Shown here: positions 47,986 through 64,000 of the stretch, piece by piece
Layout: every line of letters starts with the position of its first letter
How positions within the stretch are numbered: position 1 is the stretch's first letter
Source: Parapristionchus giblindavisi
Lineage: Eukaryota; Nematoda; Chromadorea; Rhabditida; Diplogasteridae
Length of the DNA stretch: 64,000 bases
Reading direction: 5' to 3'
Assembly: GCA_943737045.1 (NCBI GenBank)
Contig: CALSFV010000008.1
Span: 1,054,001 to 1,118,000, forward strand
Position numbers and translations under genes: made by a program
The notes under the pieces: model-generated
The model's input: the letters and a program-made list of their open reading frames with translations, nothing else
Told to the model about the DNA's origin: nothing
Database searches by the model: none

Positions 47986-50900
47986 CTCGAAACATTTGCC
48001 CAGATTTGAGCAACCATAGATTTATTTAAAACATAGCAGACGATGTCAAGAGAAGAAATATGGGCGAATTTGGTTCTTTGAATGGACAGATCAACGTTTC
48101 GACCATAAAAGTCTCTATTCACTATTCTCTATCCCTGTCACGTGGCGATGAAGTTGTCCACAAAGAGAAAGCAAAAGATTATATCAGAAACAAACTAGGG
48201 TGAAAATAAAATAAAAATTATTTATTTTGAAGGGCCGAGAATAGTTTTCGATTGAAGATGAAAGATCGAAAATTAAGGACAGCTATCACCAGAACGATCC
48301 ACAACGTGCATCAACTTGCACGGCTTGCAACGAAAGACCAAGGAACATACGGCAACAATCACAAGAGACCAAAAGATGCACTCTTATACCGTAACTACTC
48401 CTCATTAATCATCTCACTTTCTGATCACTCACTTATCACTCGTTATCTGTTACTAAACAGTCGTATGAACGCAAGCGTGGATCAGTCTGACGTGTCTTAC
48501 AGACTAGAACAACACGACTAGGCAAGACTAACAATAAAGATATAACAACGATAGACACAGTTATGGCAATACATAAAGAGAAATGTAAATGGACATATGA
48601 TAATTGGGAATGGGTTGACACGAACAAGTAATCTTATGTTAATCAATAGAGACAACGGTAATTAAAGCGCAATAACACCTACAGTAACCCTACAGTATCC
48701 TCAAAGGAGATAATATAGAGTTACGGTAGGTACAGAGACTACCCTAACAATTTTGTGCTATGGTTCTCTATTGTATGTTGATATTGTATTTTGCCCTTAC
48801 TATATCTACGTTCTCTCTTTCGGCGTGAGTTTCTCTCTCATACATATCGTCGTTTCTTGATTCCTTTGAATCGTGGGTACTGCCGCACTGGGAATAAATC
48901 TAGCACACAACTTTGTAGCGCAAGTGAAAAACAATCAATGTGTTGAGCGAAAATGAGAAAGATCGAGAGCGAGGGAAAAAGTGAAATTTATATCTATTGA
49001 GAGTTGTGGAAAAGTCAGGATTGTTGCTATCAGTCAAAAATATCGCTATAACGTCAGAAACCAAAAAAAATCCGTGGGAATTCCTATTTCCAAGATTTTA
49101 TGGGGTGACGTATTACAGGTTTGCTGTTCAGTAAATCTTGTTGTCACAGCACGAATTGCATTTAATTAAAACGCCAAAGTAGCACGAAAATAGATATAGA
49201 TGACGATAATAGTATGGGTGAAAGTTTCTCGATTTAGCGTACGATAGCATCTTTCAAAGGCAAAGTATCCAGGTCAAAGTATATAGACACGTGTCTCCGG
49301 ATTGGAATTCACATGTGAAGAAGGCATGGTGAAATGCGAAAGTTGAAGCAAAACAACATTTGGTGCAATTGAATTGTAGTGAGCACGGGCAATGAAACAT
49401 TCTGATATGGCCAACCTTACAGAACGTTCCTGCAAGCTAAGTGAATCAGACATGGTCTATGGTTATCCCATGGGACCCGCAAAAATTTGCCTTTCATGGG
49501 TACCCACCCGCAAAATGGACCATAAATTGAAGAACTCACATGCGTTTTTAGCTCAAAATCGGGTTACCCACACGCGTTATAGACACAAAATCTAGGTACC
49601 CACACGAATTTGAAGGGTCTGGGATATTGATAGACCATCAATGAAGTGAAGTATTCCCAGAAGATACGCAAAAAAGGGGAAACATTTACACGAAACCGAC
49701 ACGCCATTTATCGTGAACATTGCAACGTCGGCGTTGATGTTCGTAGGGTGTCTCACAGTATTCTGTCCATTTTGGAACCCAGAACTACCGCTCAACATAT
49801 ATTCTCTCTCAAAATTAAAACTCTCTCGCTTGTCTTCAAAAAATTTTTTTTCAAAAATGGCTTGCACCAGAACACTTTGGTCTTGTCCCAAGTTGGAGTC
49901 ACCATAATGATAAGGGGCGTTATCCACGAGGTTGGAACACGAAAGCCCAGAGTCAGACAAAATACGTGATGTTTTCTCGAGTGATATCAAGGTAATCTGA
50001 ATGAATCGGAGCAATGAAACAACTTCCTTACACTTATAGTATGTAATAAGTACACGCAGGTGCAAAGAATCTTGAGACTAGACGATAAGAGAAGAGAAGA
50101 AGTACAGTAAATATGCGGAGAGATATTTATCAGATTGAAGACGGAGTCGTAATCGGCATCGAAAATCAATTCTGGATAGTCGTGCTATGGTCATCTCTAA
50201 AAACTCCTTCCCATCCCCTTACAAGAACAGTGAAAGTGTGTGGATGACTTTTTTCAAATATTTGGATAGAGATGCGCGCGTAAGGAATAAAAATAAGCTG
50301 AATATCTGAGGTTTATTCGACATCTAACTATACATACAAGACACAAATTACTCCGGATGAGAACTATTTCCCAGTACTGTCATAACTGCTGTCCCTCGTC
50401 TACATCCGATCCGGACTAGCACCATTTACTCGCAATATTCTAAATCATGGATATATTATAAAAGCCGCTCTCACTGCCGAAATTCTCTTGAAATTAGTAT
50501 TTTTCCACTATTTATTATAGCATCAGAACTGACTATACGTGACTGGAACGTGGCCACAAACTCCATTAGCATAGCTGTGATGCGCCTAATCCGGAAGAAA
50601 AAAGGTCAATCATGAGAGCAAATAAATAAACAGAGTGTTGCAAGTGTGGCTATAACGTAACTCTGCCTCTCCACTTCCACCCCTAGCTCCCTCTCTCTAT
50701 ATGTCTCTATCTCCTCATCCTCCCTCTCAGTCCCTCTCTGTCTCCAGCTATGTCGACGAGAAGGAAGCCAATAGAAACGGAGAGTGTGATTGGTTGGAAG
50801 AGTTTTCATACCTCTACGCTTATGGGTAAGAGATCAATATTTGAGGGCGGTTTGAAGGACAGCGAATTCTCGACCACATTTAGTCCACAAGTCAACATGC

Positions 50901-53542
50901 GTTACTATCACAGTATTCTAGGTTTTCATTGAGTTTAACTATGTAAAGGTAGACACCCTCGAAGTATCAGGTCTGTGCAGGGAAAGGTGTATTTTTCATG
51001 AAAATTGAGTGAGTAATGAGTCCGAACGTTTACCTCTGCACTATGGGATAGATGCGTGGTCCTGCTAGATATGTAACTTCTTGCCTGACACTTGGCTTTT
51101 GCACAAGAGAGATCTGAGGGATTTACATGAACATTTACGGTCCTCCATCTTCAGATCTTTTTAAATTCTTCAACCTTCAATTTCAAGAATATTTTATTCA
51201 AATCGACCATTGTTGGGAAATTCTCCAAGGCATTCCATTAAAACAAGGTATGTTTTCCTCATGCATACAGTGACGATAAATAAAATGCATGTAAAGAAAT
51301 ATCAATTATCGAGAGATCGACAACACGACAGAATATTTATCACAAATGATAAATTTATTTATTAGATACACCCGTGACAGGTGTAACAGCAATAAAGAGG
51401 GGTGATTTTCCATCGGTGTGAATCGTCGAACGGAAACCATTTCTTTTTGTCCCGACAAAATGCGAAACAGCTCTGGTATTTCAAATCTTAAAGTGTATTT
51501 ATCATTTTCACTTAAAAAATGCATTTTGCATTTCGTTTCGCCAACTTTGTTTATTTATTAGCGCTTCTCTCATTTGCAAATCGTTTTTATCGGTTCTCAT
51601 TCCATGATTCTCATCCGACCAATTCTCAATACAAGAGAACGCGTGAATCGATACTGTCCGGAGTTTTTTCCTTGGCATAATCGATACCATGCAACGCGTT
51701 ATGGTATCTAGACGTAGCGGCCTAAACACCATAAGGCACATTACTAACTTATTTATTTTAAAAAATTACATTTAAATGCATGCATACTTTTTCTTGTAAA
51801 TCTATAAAAAGTAATATTAATTTAAATTAAATGACGTGGAGTACAGTATTCGGTACATAATCAGGAAAGACTACAAAAAGGCACAACAGAAATATCGTGC
51901 GATTCTTTGCGTAGCTGACAACAGGCAACAGTATCTCCTTTCATTATAATAAAAAAATCTATCTCTACCTCTCTCCTTCTCCATCTCACTTTCCATCTGT
52001 CTCTCCCCTCCCTCTCTCGCCCTCTCCTTCTCCTTCTCCCCTCCCTCTCCCTCTCCTTCTCCCCCTCTCTCGCCACCATTTTTGGGAAATGGGGAAGGAT
52101 TTGTTATATAATAGAAATACGTGAGAAAGCCATGAAACGTTCAGTTATGACAGCAAAGTGCACAAGATCCTATGGAATCAATGCACGGCCTATCTAGCCC
52201 AAAAACTCTTGATTTCTGACCATCCTGTTTCCATTCATTTCATGGGTTCTTGTGATAACATGGAAATGAAACTACCATGGAGTTATGATACGTAAAAACA
52301 AGCATGGAATTTTGACTGGGAATTGGTTGCGAAATGTGGACTGTGTTCGAAGATTTTCGGGCTTTAAAATAGAAATCGCAATCTGCTGGCTCTATCCGAT
52401 ATGTGTTTTACGTGCAGAAACTGTCACACGTTTCGGGGACACTACGTATCACAAATATCCCACCTCATAAGTCATCCCCAACGCTCACGGTGTACACGGA
52501 AAATATTAAAATCTTGAGACTAGTCGGAACGGCATTACGCATAATAATGTTATAGAATAAATGGGAACGTGGAAAACAATGAGAGAGTTCACTGTAATGA
52601 GAGAGATCCTGACAAGCAGAGATTTGGTGAGAGACCACGCGAAATCGAGAGGGTTCTAGTGAAATGGTGAAAATAGTCTAGAGAGTACGGTAGAGTGAGA
52701 GAGTCAGTGAATCAGAGAGTTGTTGTCGTCGACAGTGGACCAATATGAGTGGGAGGAAACCGTTCTCGGTCTCTTCAGTGGGCTACGCTCTCTCGTCGAC
52801 ATGGAACAGATGAGAGAGTGTGTGATATGAAGAGATCGTACTCAGAAGACTGCATAGAGCAGGGTGAATCAGGCAAAACCGCTGTTCTGGCAAATTTGGC
52901 ATTGCAATCGTTGGTCAAAAATCCACGACGATGTTCGACAAATGGTTTGCTATAAATAAGCTTCATGGATTTTCCCAAGACGAAATATTAAGTGGTACTG
53001 AGAGACCGCCTTGAGAGGTACACTCGATTTTTGCGGGTTCGTTAAAGAACCTGAATGGTTAGAAAGGAACAAATTGTAGCACACATGGCCAAACTTGTGT
53101 ATTACTCTGTCTATTTGTTATTAAAAAGAGATCGTAAGGGAAGGGGATTCCGGATTAACCACACATTGGCAAAAGAGAAAATAGCGTTCTTCGTTGCATT
53201 TTTCTCGAAAAAAAAACAGTTGTGATTAGACGCATTGAGTAAAACAACAAATAAACTATGCGAAATATATTTTTAGAAGGACAATAACCTTATTTTTCCT
53301 TATTTACAGCTTGTTCACACTACAGGAAAAAGTTATAGTTTGTGTGTAGTATCTCAGACTATAAACAAAAAGAATCGGAAACCGTCTACTGACAAACAAT
53401 TATATGTGAGTAATGGTATTTATAATGATATCGTGGTTTCCTTCCTATTAATATCGCTGTTTTGCTTGAGGGACAATACTTTCGTGTCTTGGTCTGCACA
53501 GAAAAAATGTCGCTTCTGTGTTCAAGGATCATAATAGGGTAG

Positions 53543-53670
53543 ATAATAGATGAATTCTCTCAGAAGCGAAAGGATAAATCTTGTGGATAAGAAGATTCCC
53601 CCTGTTATGGCCCCTTCTGCATTTAATGTGCTGATAAGATAAATAATTGAATTGAATTGAATTGAATTGA
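53543..53670 (+). mobile_element. 5'-truncated LINE tail
   Basis: A 9-10 bp target duplication, ATAGGGTAG, is at 53534-53542 and 53671-53679. The insert matches the other LINE tails from GAATTCTCTCAGAAGCGAAA to ATTTAATGTGCTGATAAG and ends in (GAATT)n. Confidence 0.75.
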
Positions 53671-54129
53671 ATAGGGTAGTTAACTAGATGAAGAGAATAT
53701 GAATAATAAAAATAATAATTTATTATGCTGGTACATAATGAACAGTACATACGTTGTAGGGCAATGACTGTGAACTAAACTTATAATAAAAAAAAAGGAT
53801 TAGGAAACTATGAAAAACCATCGATATGTATTATTAGTGTTGGCCCTATACCGGGAAGAGGAGCGCATTGTGTCAGTAACTACTTGACGTTCGTTCTCAT
53901 CATCAAATATGTTTCACGCCGTTCATATCTCGCAAGTGGGCATGAAAATATGATGCCATAGAACCCGGCGTGTGTGCAAAATATACTTTACAAGTGATGT
54001 TCCCGACAGAATCAGCATCCATAGACATGATGAATACTCCAAAATTAATCTAATTATCCTTATTGATAAGAATCTCTTGAAGAAAAAGACAGCACTGACA
54101 CTGACGAGAGCTTCAAGACAGCCTGGGGG

Positions 54130-54262
54130 TTAAAGGGAGAGTGACCTCACTCAATGGTCTCTTCATTGCGCACACTATTTCTCTGTTCTCTAACAATGAG
54201 AGAGCGTAGAGCGTTGAAGAGACCGTTAAGAGAGGTTACGCTCCCTTTAAGGCATACTTCAA
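54130..54262. repeat. AAAGGGAGAGT MITE
   Basis: The ends TTAAAGGGAGAGTGACCTC and GAGAGGTTACGCTCCCTTTA face each other. Related to 32585-32705. Confidence 0.6.
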
Positions 54263-54702
54263 GACAATGAAAAACTCTCCGTTCATTATCACGTCTATAT
54301 AATCATAATTATCAATATAGATATGTATAATATAATATTCAATATTCGCACATAATAATGATTATATGTATATAATCATAATTATTAGACACTCTCTCGT
54401 AAGCACAGAACGTGTGAACGTTTTCCAAAATGGAAAATCGAAGTAACATAGGGATTTCTATTAAGGAAATGCATTTATATAAAATAAATGAGGAAATAAA
54501 AGACAAATGTGGGGTGGATTGCACCGTTGCAGAGAAAATGATACTCCCTCACATGCTATCAGTGTCTCTCTAGCAATTCCATGACTCTCCTATCTCTTCT
54601 CCATCAACCTGACCCTTCCCTTCGTCTACCTCCCCAATGTGATAGTGTCCAGCCTCACTGACAAACGCACATGTCTCATTATGGATCTATTCATACCTAT
54701 GG

Positions 54703-55041
54703 TTGGGGGCGATTATGATATCGAAAAATACGAAGAAGCAAAGGAAATTTATGACGCGTGCAGATGCGCTTTTAAAGAATAAAAGTCTTACACGAGAATA
54801 CCTTGAACAGAACTACCACCATTCTGCAACCGGGCGTTGTGAAGCAATAACCGTATTTCACCAATGCAACGTCTTCGTTCCAGAATGGGAACATGCCGCG
54901 ATTATTCGCCTTGGACTCGGCAGCAAGGCACTCCTCGCCCCAGAGGGGCTGAGCCAGGGCCGAAATTTTTGCAGGTACCTGATCATTCAGATTCCCAAAA
55001 TCTCGACTCTGCCCCCAATAGAGCAACGCAAGAAACTATAA
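54703..55041 (+). CDS. Unsupported 112-codon open frame
   Basis: The longest non-repetitive open frame in the gene-poor region, starting MGAIMISKNTKKQRKFM. Overlapping frames on both strands are also open here, and no family, splice partner or promoter is seen. It may be chance or a relic of a transposon gene. Confidence 0.15.
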   Translation: MGAIMISKNTKKQRKFMTRADALLKNKSLTREYLEQNYHHSATGRCEAITVFHQCNVFVPEWEHAAIIRLGLGSKALLAPEGLSQGRNFCRYLIIQIPKISTLPPIEQRKKL

Positions 55042-55811
55042 TATGGTAGAAAGTCGGACTTTACATTCTCCCGAACCAAATATGTTTCACTCCCTTTATA
55101 TCTCAATTGAAGGGATGAAACTACAATTGACGTGAGCCGCATAAGCGATAGATCATTCATAAATTTTGAGAGCGTTTCGACATTGAAAGCTCGTTCTGGC
55201 CTTCAGAATGAAAATAAGACTTTGATATTCATGAACAGAACACTTACTTAAATGTGGACTACCGTGAATATTTTCGTGAACAAACCGTGAATCCGGAAAT
55301 TTAGCAAAACTTAGTCTGCATACCGTAGATAGTTGGTTACAAAAGAGGTCTCCGATTATATCAATGACCTCAACTATTCTCCTGCAATACATTGGCCACG
55401 TTCACACTTCTTTTAACCTAGCGCATCTCCAGTTTCTGATATTTTCAGGTATAGTGATCGGTTCTGGCATCTCTCCTTTTCAAATTCACTTTCTAGAGTG
55501 CGCAGTGCTATCTATTGTACATAAAATATTCTACGCTAATTAATCAGGCTCAGTCTTGATTTTTGTCCTAGGAAGCAAATAAATCAACGAGGAACAAGAA
55601 GATGTACGAAGGATGGCCATTTTAGAGCTGATACACCCTCACAGGTTATCATTGCCTCTCTCCCCCTTCCTTCCCCTCGTATCACAGTATTCTGGTTCAA
55701 GCCATTTTGTTTCCATAGCGAGACAAGCGAAAGACGATTGCATTTGAGAGAGTTTCTATGTTGAGCGGTCGTTTTTGCTTTCACAGCCTATAGAACATTG
55801 TGGTATTCCTC

Positions 55812-55985
55812 TGCTCTGGTATTTTTTCCGGACTGGAACCCGGAAAATTACCAGCCTGGCCAACTACATGGATCCAGGCTGGAAATTTAGCTGATTCCAG
55901 GCTGGAAATGCTACCGGGTTCCAGCTATCGATACCGGGAAAAGGGTGCTATACCGGGTTCCAGGCTGGAAAAAATACCAGAGTAC
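55812..55985. repeat. GGTATTTTTTCC palindromic MITE
   Basis: TCTGGTATTTTTTCCGGACT faces AGGCTGGAAAAAATACCAGA. Copies of CCAGGCTGGAAAT repeat inside. Confidence 0.6.
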
Positions 55986-56201
55986 TTTCCACGCCTGACT
56001 TGATCGTCCCTACATTTCCCCAATCTCTACCTCGCCCATTCACGATCTCTTCCTCCGTCTTCCTACTCTTCACCTTTACTTCTCCTCCTTGTCTGCCTCT
56101 AAAGGTTTCTATTCTCAACGATAGCCGTACAACTTGTTATCTTTTTCTGCCTCACTATACCTTTATTCACTCTTCCTATCTCTCTCCATCTTTTTCCCTA
56201 T

Positions 56202-56239
<38 letters not shown>

Positions 56240-56382
56240 TCCTCTCAGAGTGTTCGAATAATCAGCTGACTCCATTCAATTCTGCGACCAAAGGATGCAA
56301 ACATGAGGGCAGAGATAAGACATCAGCATCAAGTTTGTGCACCCGACGTGCTCCAAAATGCCGTGCACCCTAACGAAACACC

Positions 56383-56566
56383 CACGCACCTTTCAAAACC
56401 ATAAATTTTTGCCGCCCTCACAGGAATTTATTTACATAGTGGGGCGATTTAGAAAAAAATGCTTTTTTTTTGCTTAATTTGTGGTCTTTCGCATAAGAAA
56501 GAGCCAGGTGTAGTGGGCCAATCCTGAAAATGTGCATTATATAGTGGGTCTATATGTTTCGAAACC
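56383..56566. repeat. CATACATTTTCG-family MITE, partial
   Basis: GCCCTCACAGGAATTTATTT and ATAGTGGGTCTATATG match inner parts of the family. The outermost bases are lost. Confidence 0.4.
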
Positions 56567-56644
56567 ATGACGTCCAGTGAACACAGCAACAAAACAGCAA
56601 TACTATCTATGGTTACTGTACACATTAGCATCATTATTTCATAC

Positions 56645-58215
56645 AGTACTGGCCAAAAGTATGTAACATTTGGTTTTTTCGCCATAACTTTTTTTCAAAC
56701 TCAACCGATCGAATCCAGATTTTCAGGGATAATTTTGAGAGTGTTTTCACGTGTTTTACACAACAAATTAGCCCGGGTGATCCCTTACGGTAAAATTTAT
56801 TTAGAATTTATCAAAAGTCACAAAAGTGATATTTTCGTTTTCTTCGATTTCGTCTTAATTTTTTCACTAATTTTGCTAGCAATGTGTGTTGCATCGATTT
56901 AAAAGCATGAGACGGATTCTTGGGAGCAAGAATCTACCGAGATCCGAGCGAGAATCCATTAGTCGTGGACGTCAGATGGGACTCTCACTGGCACTCTGTC
57001 ACAGCAGTTCCGAGTGACTGTTTCGACCATCCTGAAGGTCATGAAAACTTCAATCCGTGCTCAAACAATGCAGAAGGTTAATGTACGACCTCGCAAGTCG
57101 ACCACGACATCGGATCGTCTGATTACCTACATCTCGAAGGAGAAACAGATTCTCACTACAATGGACATCAAGCTAGCCCTATCGGAGTTTCGCTAAATTG
57201 AGGTGCCTAAAGCTTATAAACTTGCCTGAAACTATGTTTGAAGGAATGAAATGTGTCTCTAGCATATCTCCTTCTTCATAATTCTCTTCACATGAACCAG
57301 CGGTCCAACCCCATCTTCAGAGAAACAACCCCATAACATCAACGATTCTCCTCCATCTTTCACGGTGGTCAGTTGGTACTTCACATCCAATCTAGTGCCA
57401 ACCGGACGACGAACATGATATATTCCCACCTTAGCAATCATCAGAAACTTTTAATACGGCCTAATTCAACTGTTAGGGGATCCAATCTCAGTGCTCTTTT
57501 GCCCAGGTGATCCATGCTTTGCGATTCTTTTCGGAGATCAGCGATTTCTTGATATGTCGACGTTCTAACAGGCCCGAAGCACGAAGACGATGCTGTACAT
57601 TGTTCACGGACACCTCAAACATCTTTTCAGCCATGTTTAGAAACCTTAGCCACCTCAAATTAGCGAATCTTCGCTAGTGCTCGCTTGATGCCCATTGTAG
57701 TGAGCCTCAGTTTCTCCTTCGAGATGCAGGTAATCAGTCGATCCGATATCGTGGTCGACTTGTGAGGTCGTACATTAACCTTCTTCATTGTTTCAACACG
57801 GATTGAAGTTATGATTACCTTCAGGATAGTCGAAACAGTCACTCGGAACTGCTGTGACAGAGTGCCAGTGACAGTCCCATCTGACGTCCACGACGAAAGG
57901 ATTCTCGCTCGGATCTCGGTAGATTCTTGCTCCCAAGAATCCTTCTCATGCTTTTAAATCGATACAACACACATTGCTAGCAAAATTAGTGAAAAAATTA
58001 AGACGAAATCGAAGAAAACGAAAATCTCACTTTTGTGACTTTTGATAAATTCTAAATAAATTTCACCGTAAGGGATCACCCGGGCTAATTTGTTGTGTAA
58101 AACACGTGAAAACACTCTCAAAAATATCCCTGAAAATCTGGACTCGATCGGTTGAGTTTGAAAAAAAGTTATGGCGAAAAAACCAAATGTTACATACTTT
58201 AGTACTGTAGTCCTC
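56645..58215. mobile_element. Tc1/mariner foldback with transposase remnants
   Basis: The outer arms (about 56647-57200 and 57650-58207) are inverted copies beginning near ACTGGCCAAAAGTATGTAAC. Both arms encode a Tc1-like N-terminal helix-turn-helix piece (RPRKSTTTSDRLITYISKE). The central minus-strand part (57259-57441) encodes a catalytic-domain piece including VRRPVGTRLDVKY and LMLWGCFSEDGVGPL, the conserved block near the second catalytic Asp of Tc1 transposases. No full-length frame exists. The duplicated N-terminal part in inverse orientation marks a rearranged, dead copy. Confidence 0.8.
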
Positions 58216-58249
58216 TCGCGTTTCATTATAAATATTGAATATATGCAAA

Positions 58250-58283
<34 letters not shown>

Positions 58284-58292
58284 GCTATTATT
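58250..58292. repeat. (ATT)n microsatellite
   Basis: About twelve ATT triplets next to the Tc1 foldback. The asparagine runs in minus-strand frames are by-products. Confidence 0.85.
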
Positions 58293-58611
58293 ATTACAGC
58301 ACAAGATCAATGAGTTCATATCTGAATTATCGTGAATTTCAATGTTATACAGAAATTTTTTATTTATTTCCTAATATCGCATAAAGTATATTGTTATTAT
58401 AAAAACAAATTTATGAACAAGTAACAACAAAGGGGTTCTTCGAGCAAAGTAAACAAGGTAACGCTAATTGGCAACAAGAAAAAATTAACAAACTAACAGC
58501 CATAACAGGGTAATTTCATCATAAATTAAAGGTAAGTAACTTATTTGAGAGATCGGGTTACGGTAGCCGTATGGTATACAATATACTCGTTGGTAGAATG
58601 CACCGTGAGGT

Positions 58612-63274
<4,663 letters not shown>

Positions 63275-63521
63275 CTACAAAACTCTATCAGAGATCAAAG
63301 ATCAAAGTTCAAAGATCATAGTTGAAACCCTTCTCATCACAGTAACCTCTAGGAATCTCGCGATCACCTGCTGGAGAGTTAGTAGAAAGTAGAATAAATA
63401 TATTTATTATTATTTAAATATACATCAATCATCAACCATAGGCTAAACTCGTTTGCGGCACAAGAAACTTATTTACAGTATCTCAAATGGAAAATTCTAA
63501 GCACAGATTACAGTTTACAGT
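63275..63521. promoter_or_regulatory. Upstream of cdk-8
   Basis: It contains tandem GATCAAAGATCAAAG sequences next to the start codon, a motif also found at 42142-42180 and 61055-61080. No core promoter element is recognisable. Confidence 0.3.
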
Positions 63522-63643
63522 TTAATGACCTTTATCAAGCACAGAACCATTGGGGAGGGAATGGTTGCCACTAAACGACAGATTAGTCTGGGCGTGCTGA
63601 GGTCCCATACAAGGGGCATAATTCTCTTCATCTTCTTCATCCT
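63522..63643 (-). CDS. Possible last exon of a gene beyond the window
   Basis: Behind GCTGATCAG the minus strand is open for 40 codons, EDEEDEENYAPCMGPQH then NLSFSGNHSLPNGSVLDKGH, to TAA. An acidic start and balanced composition look coding. An in-frame stop lies just upstream, so it must be spliced. The preceding exon would be above 63.7 kb or outside the window. Confidence 0.35.
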
Positions 63644-64000
63644 CTGATCAGCAATTAAGACGTTCTTCAGAATCAAAGTCGCTACACTTGATCCTTTTCG
63701 AATAGTGAATCATGAAACAGAATTGAGAAAAATTAGATAGAGATAACCCACGAAGTCCTCAGTCAGCACAGATTACGGTAACTTATTGACAGGAAAACAA
63801 TTCTATAAAACAATTTGAAATCGAAACATGCAAATATGAATACAAAACTACACGTATGACATGGATCGCAAAATGAGTTCAAAGATCAACAATCTAGCTC
63901 TAACGAACGAAAGATCAACGGTTAAGCACCAACTCTTTTTTTCCTCCAAAACTTAAAGTGTACTTGAAATACTCACTCATAGTTTACTGTTACCACAACC

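Larger units (their letters stand above)
43694..58611. other. 15-kb gene-poor, repeat-rich region
   Basis: No exon chain with family motifs on either strand. It holds CT microsatellites (46338-46424, 46670-46740, 56207-56242; CT-rich tracts near 50690 and 51965-52075), a poly-C run at 47059-47073, several MITEs and a Tc1-type foldback. A dispersed sequence around GACCGCTCAACATA with CTCTCTC and ATGGCTTG occurs near 44505, 49785, 47915, 55170 and 55690 in both orientations. The first part may contain 5' untranslated exons or the promoter of the nuclear receptor. Confidence 0.45.

Noticed and set aside
49592..50065. 157-codon minus frame, with a 107-codon plus frame over the same DNA
   Set aside because: Both strands are open and neither has motifs or splice partners; the region includes the dispersed repeat.

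Overview
This is eukaryotic DNA, most likely from a free-living rhabditid nematode. It has many short spliced exons and introns of about 45-60 bases with TTTCAG-like acceptors, a nematode-type MATH-BTB tandem pair and a nematode-type nuclear receptor. Two genes have start codons directly behind an acceptor-like site, as trans-spliced messages do. I cannot name the genus. Exon models were built by hand from splice signals, reading phase and remembered family sequences; they close without a frame conflict for four genes.

Layout. (1) 2.0-9.6 kb, minus strand: a tandem pair of MATH-BTB genes. The copy at 2042-4736 is intact (377 aa). The copy at 6635-9573 is broken by a LINE tail and a one-base deletion. 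(2) 9.9-12.6 kb: scattered exon-like pieces of uncertain genes. (3) 14.1-29.6 kb, plus strand: a 34-exon ortholog of the SWI2/SNF2 repair ATPase CSB/ERCC6 (csb-1, 1111 aa). (4) 31.6-43.7 kb, minus strand, convergent with csb-1: a 16-exon nuclear hormone receptor (496 aa). (5) 43.7-58.6 kb: gene-poor and packed with repeats. (6) 58.6-63.3 kb, minus strand: a 17-exon CDK8-type Mediator kinase (405 aa) with a complete tRNA-Gly(GCC) gene in its last intron. (7) Window end: a possible last exon of another minus-strand gene.

Introns and spacers are crowded with mobile DNA: recurring MITE families, foldback elements of 0.6-2.2 kb, hAT-like elements with 8-bp target duplications, a Tc1-type foldback, three 5'-truncated LINE tails and degenerate tRNA-like sequences. 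Many are nested two to four deep.

Most notable observations: a 1.3-kb insertion holding a ~176-bp satellite-like array, whose empty site is visible in the paralogous gene copy; three tandem 53-54-base introns inside csb-1; the tRNA gene whose T6 terminator doubles as the splice-site T tract of the cdk-8 intron; and a nuclear receptor in which one zinc-binding cysteine is arginine. The genes share no pathway beyond nuclear functions (repair, transcription, Mediator). I saw no operon.
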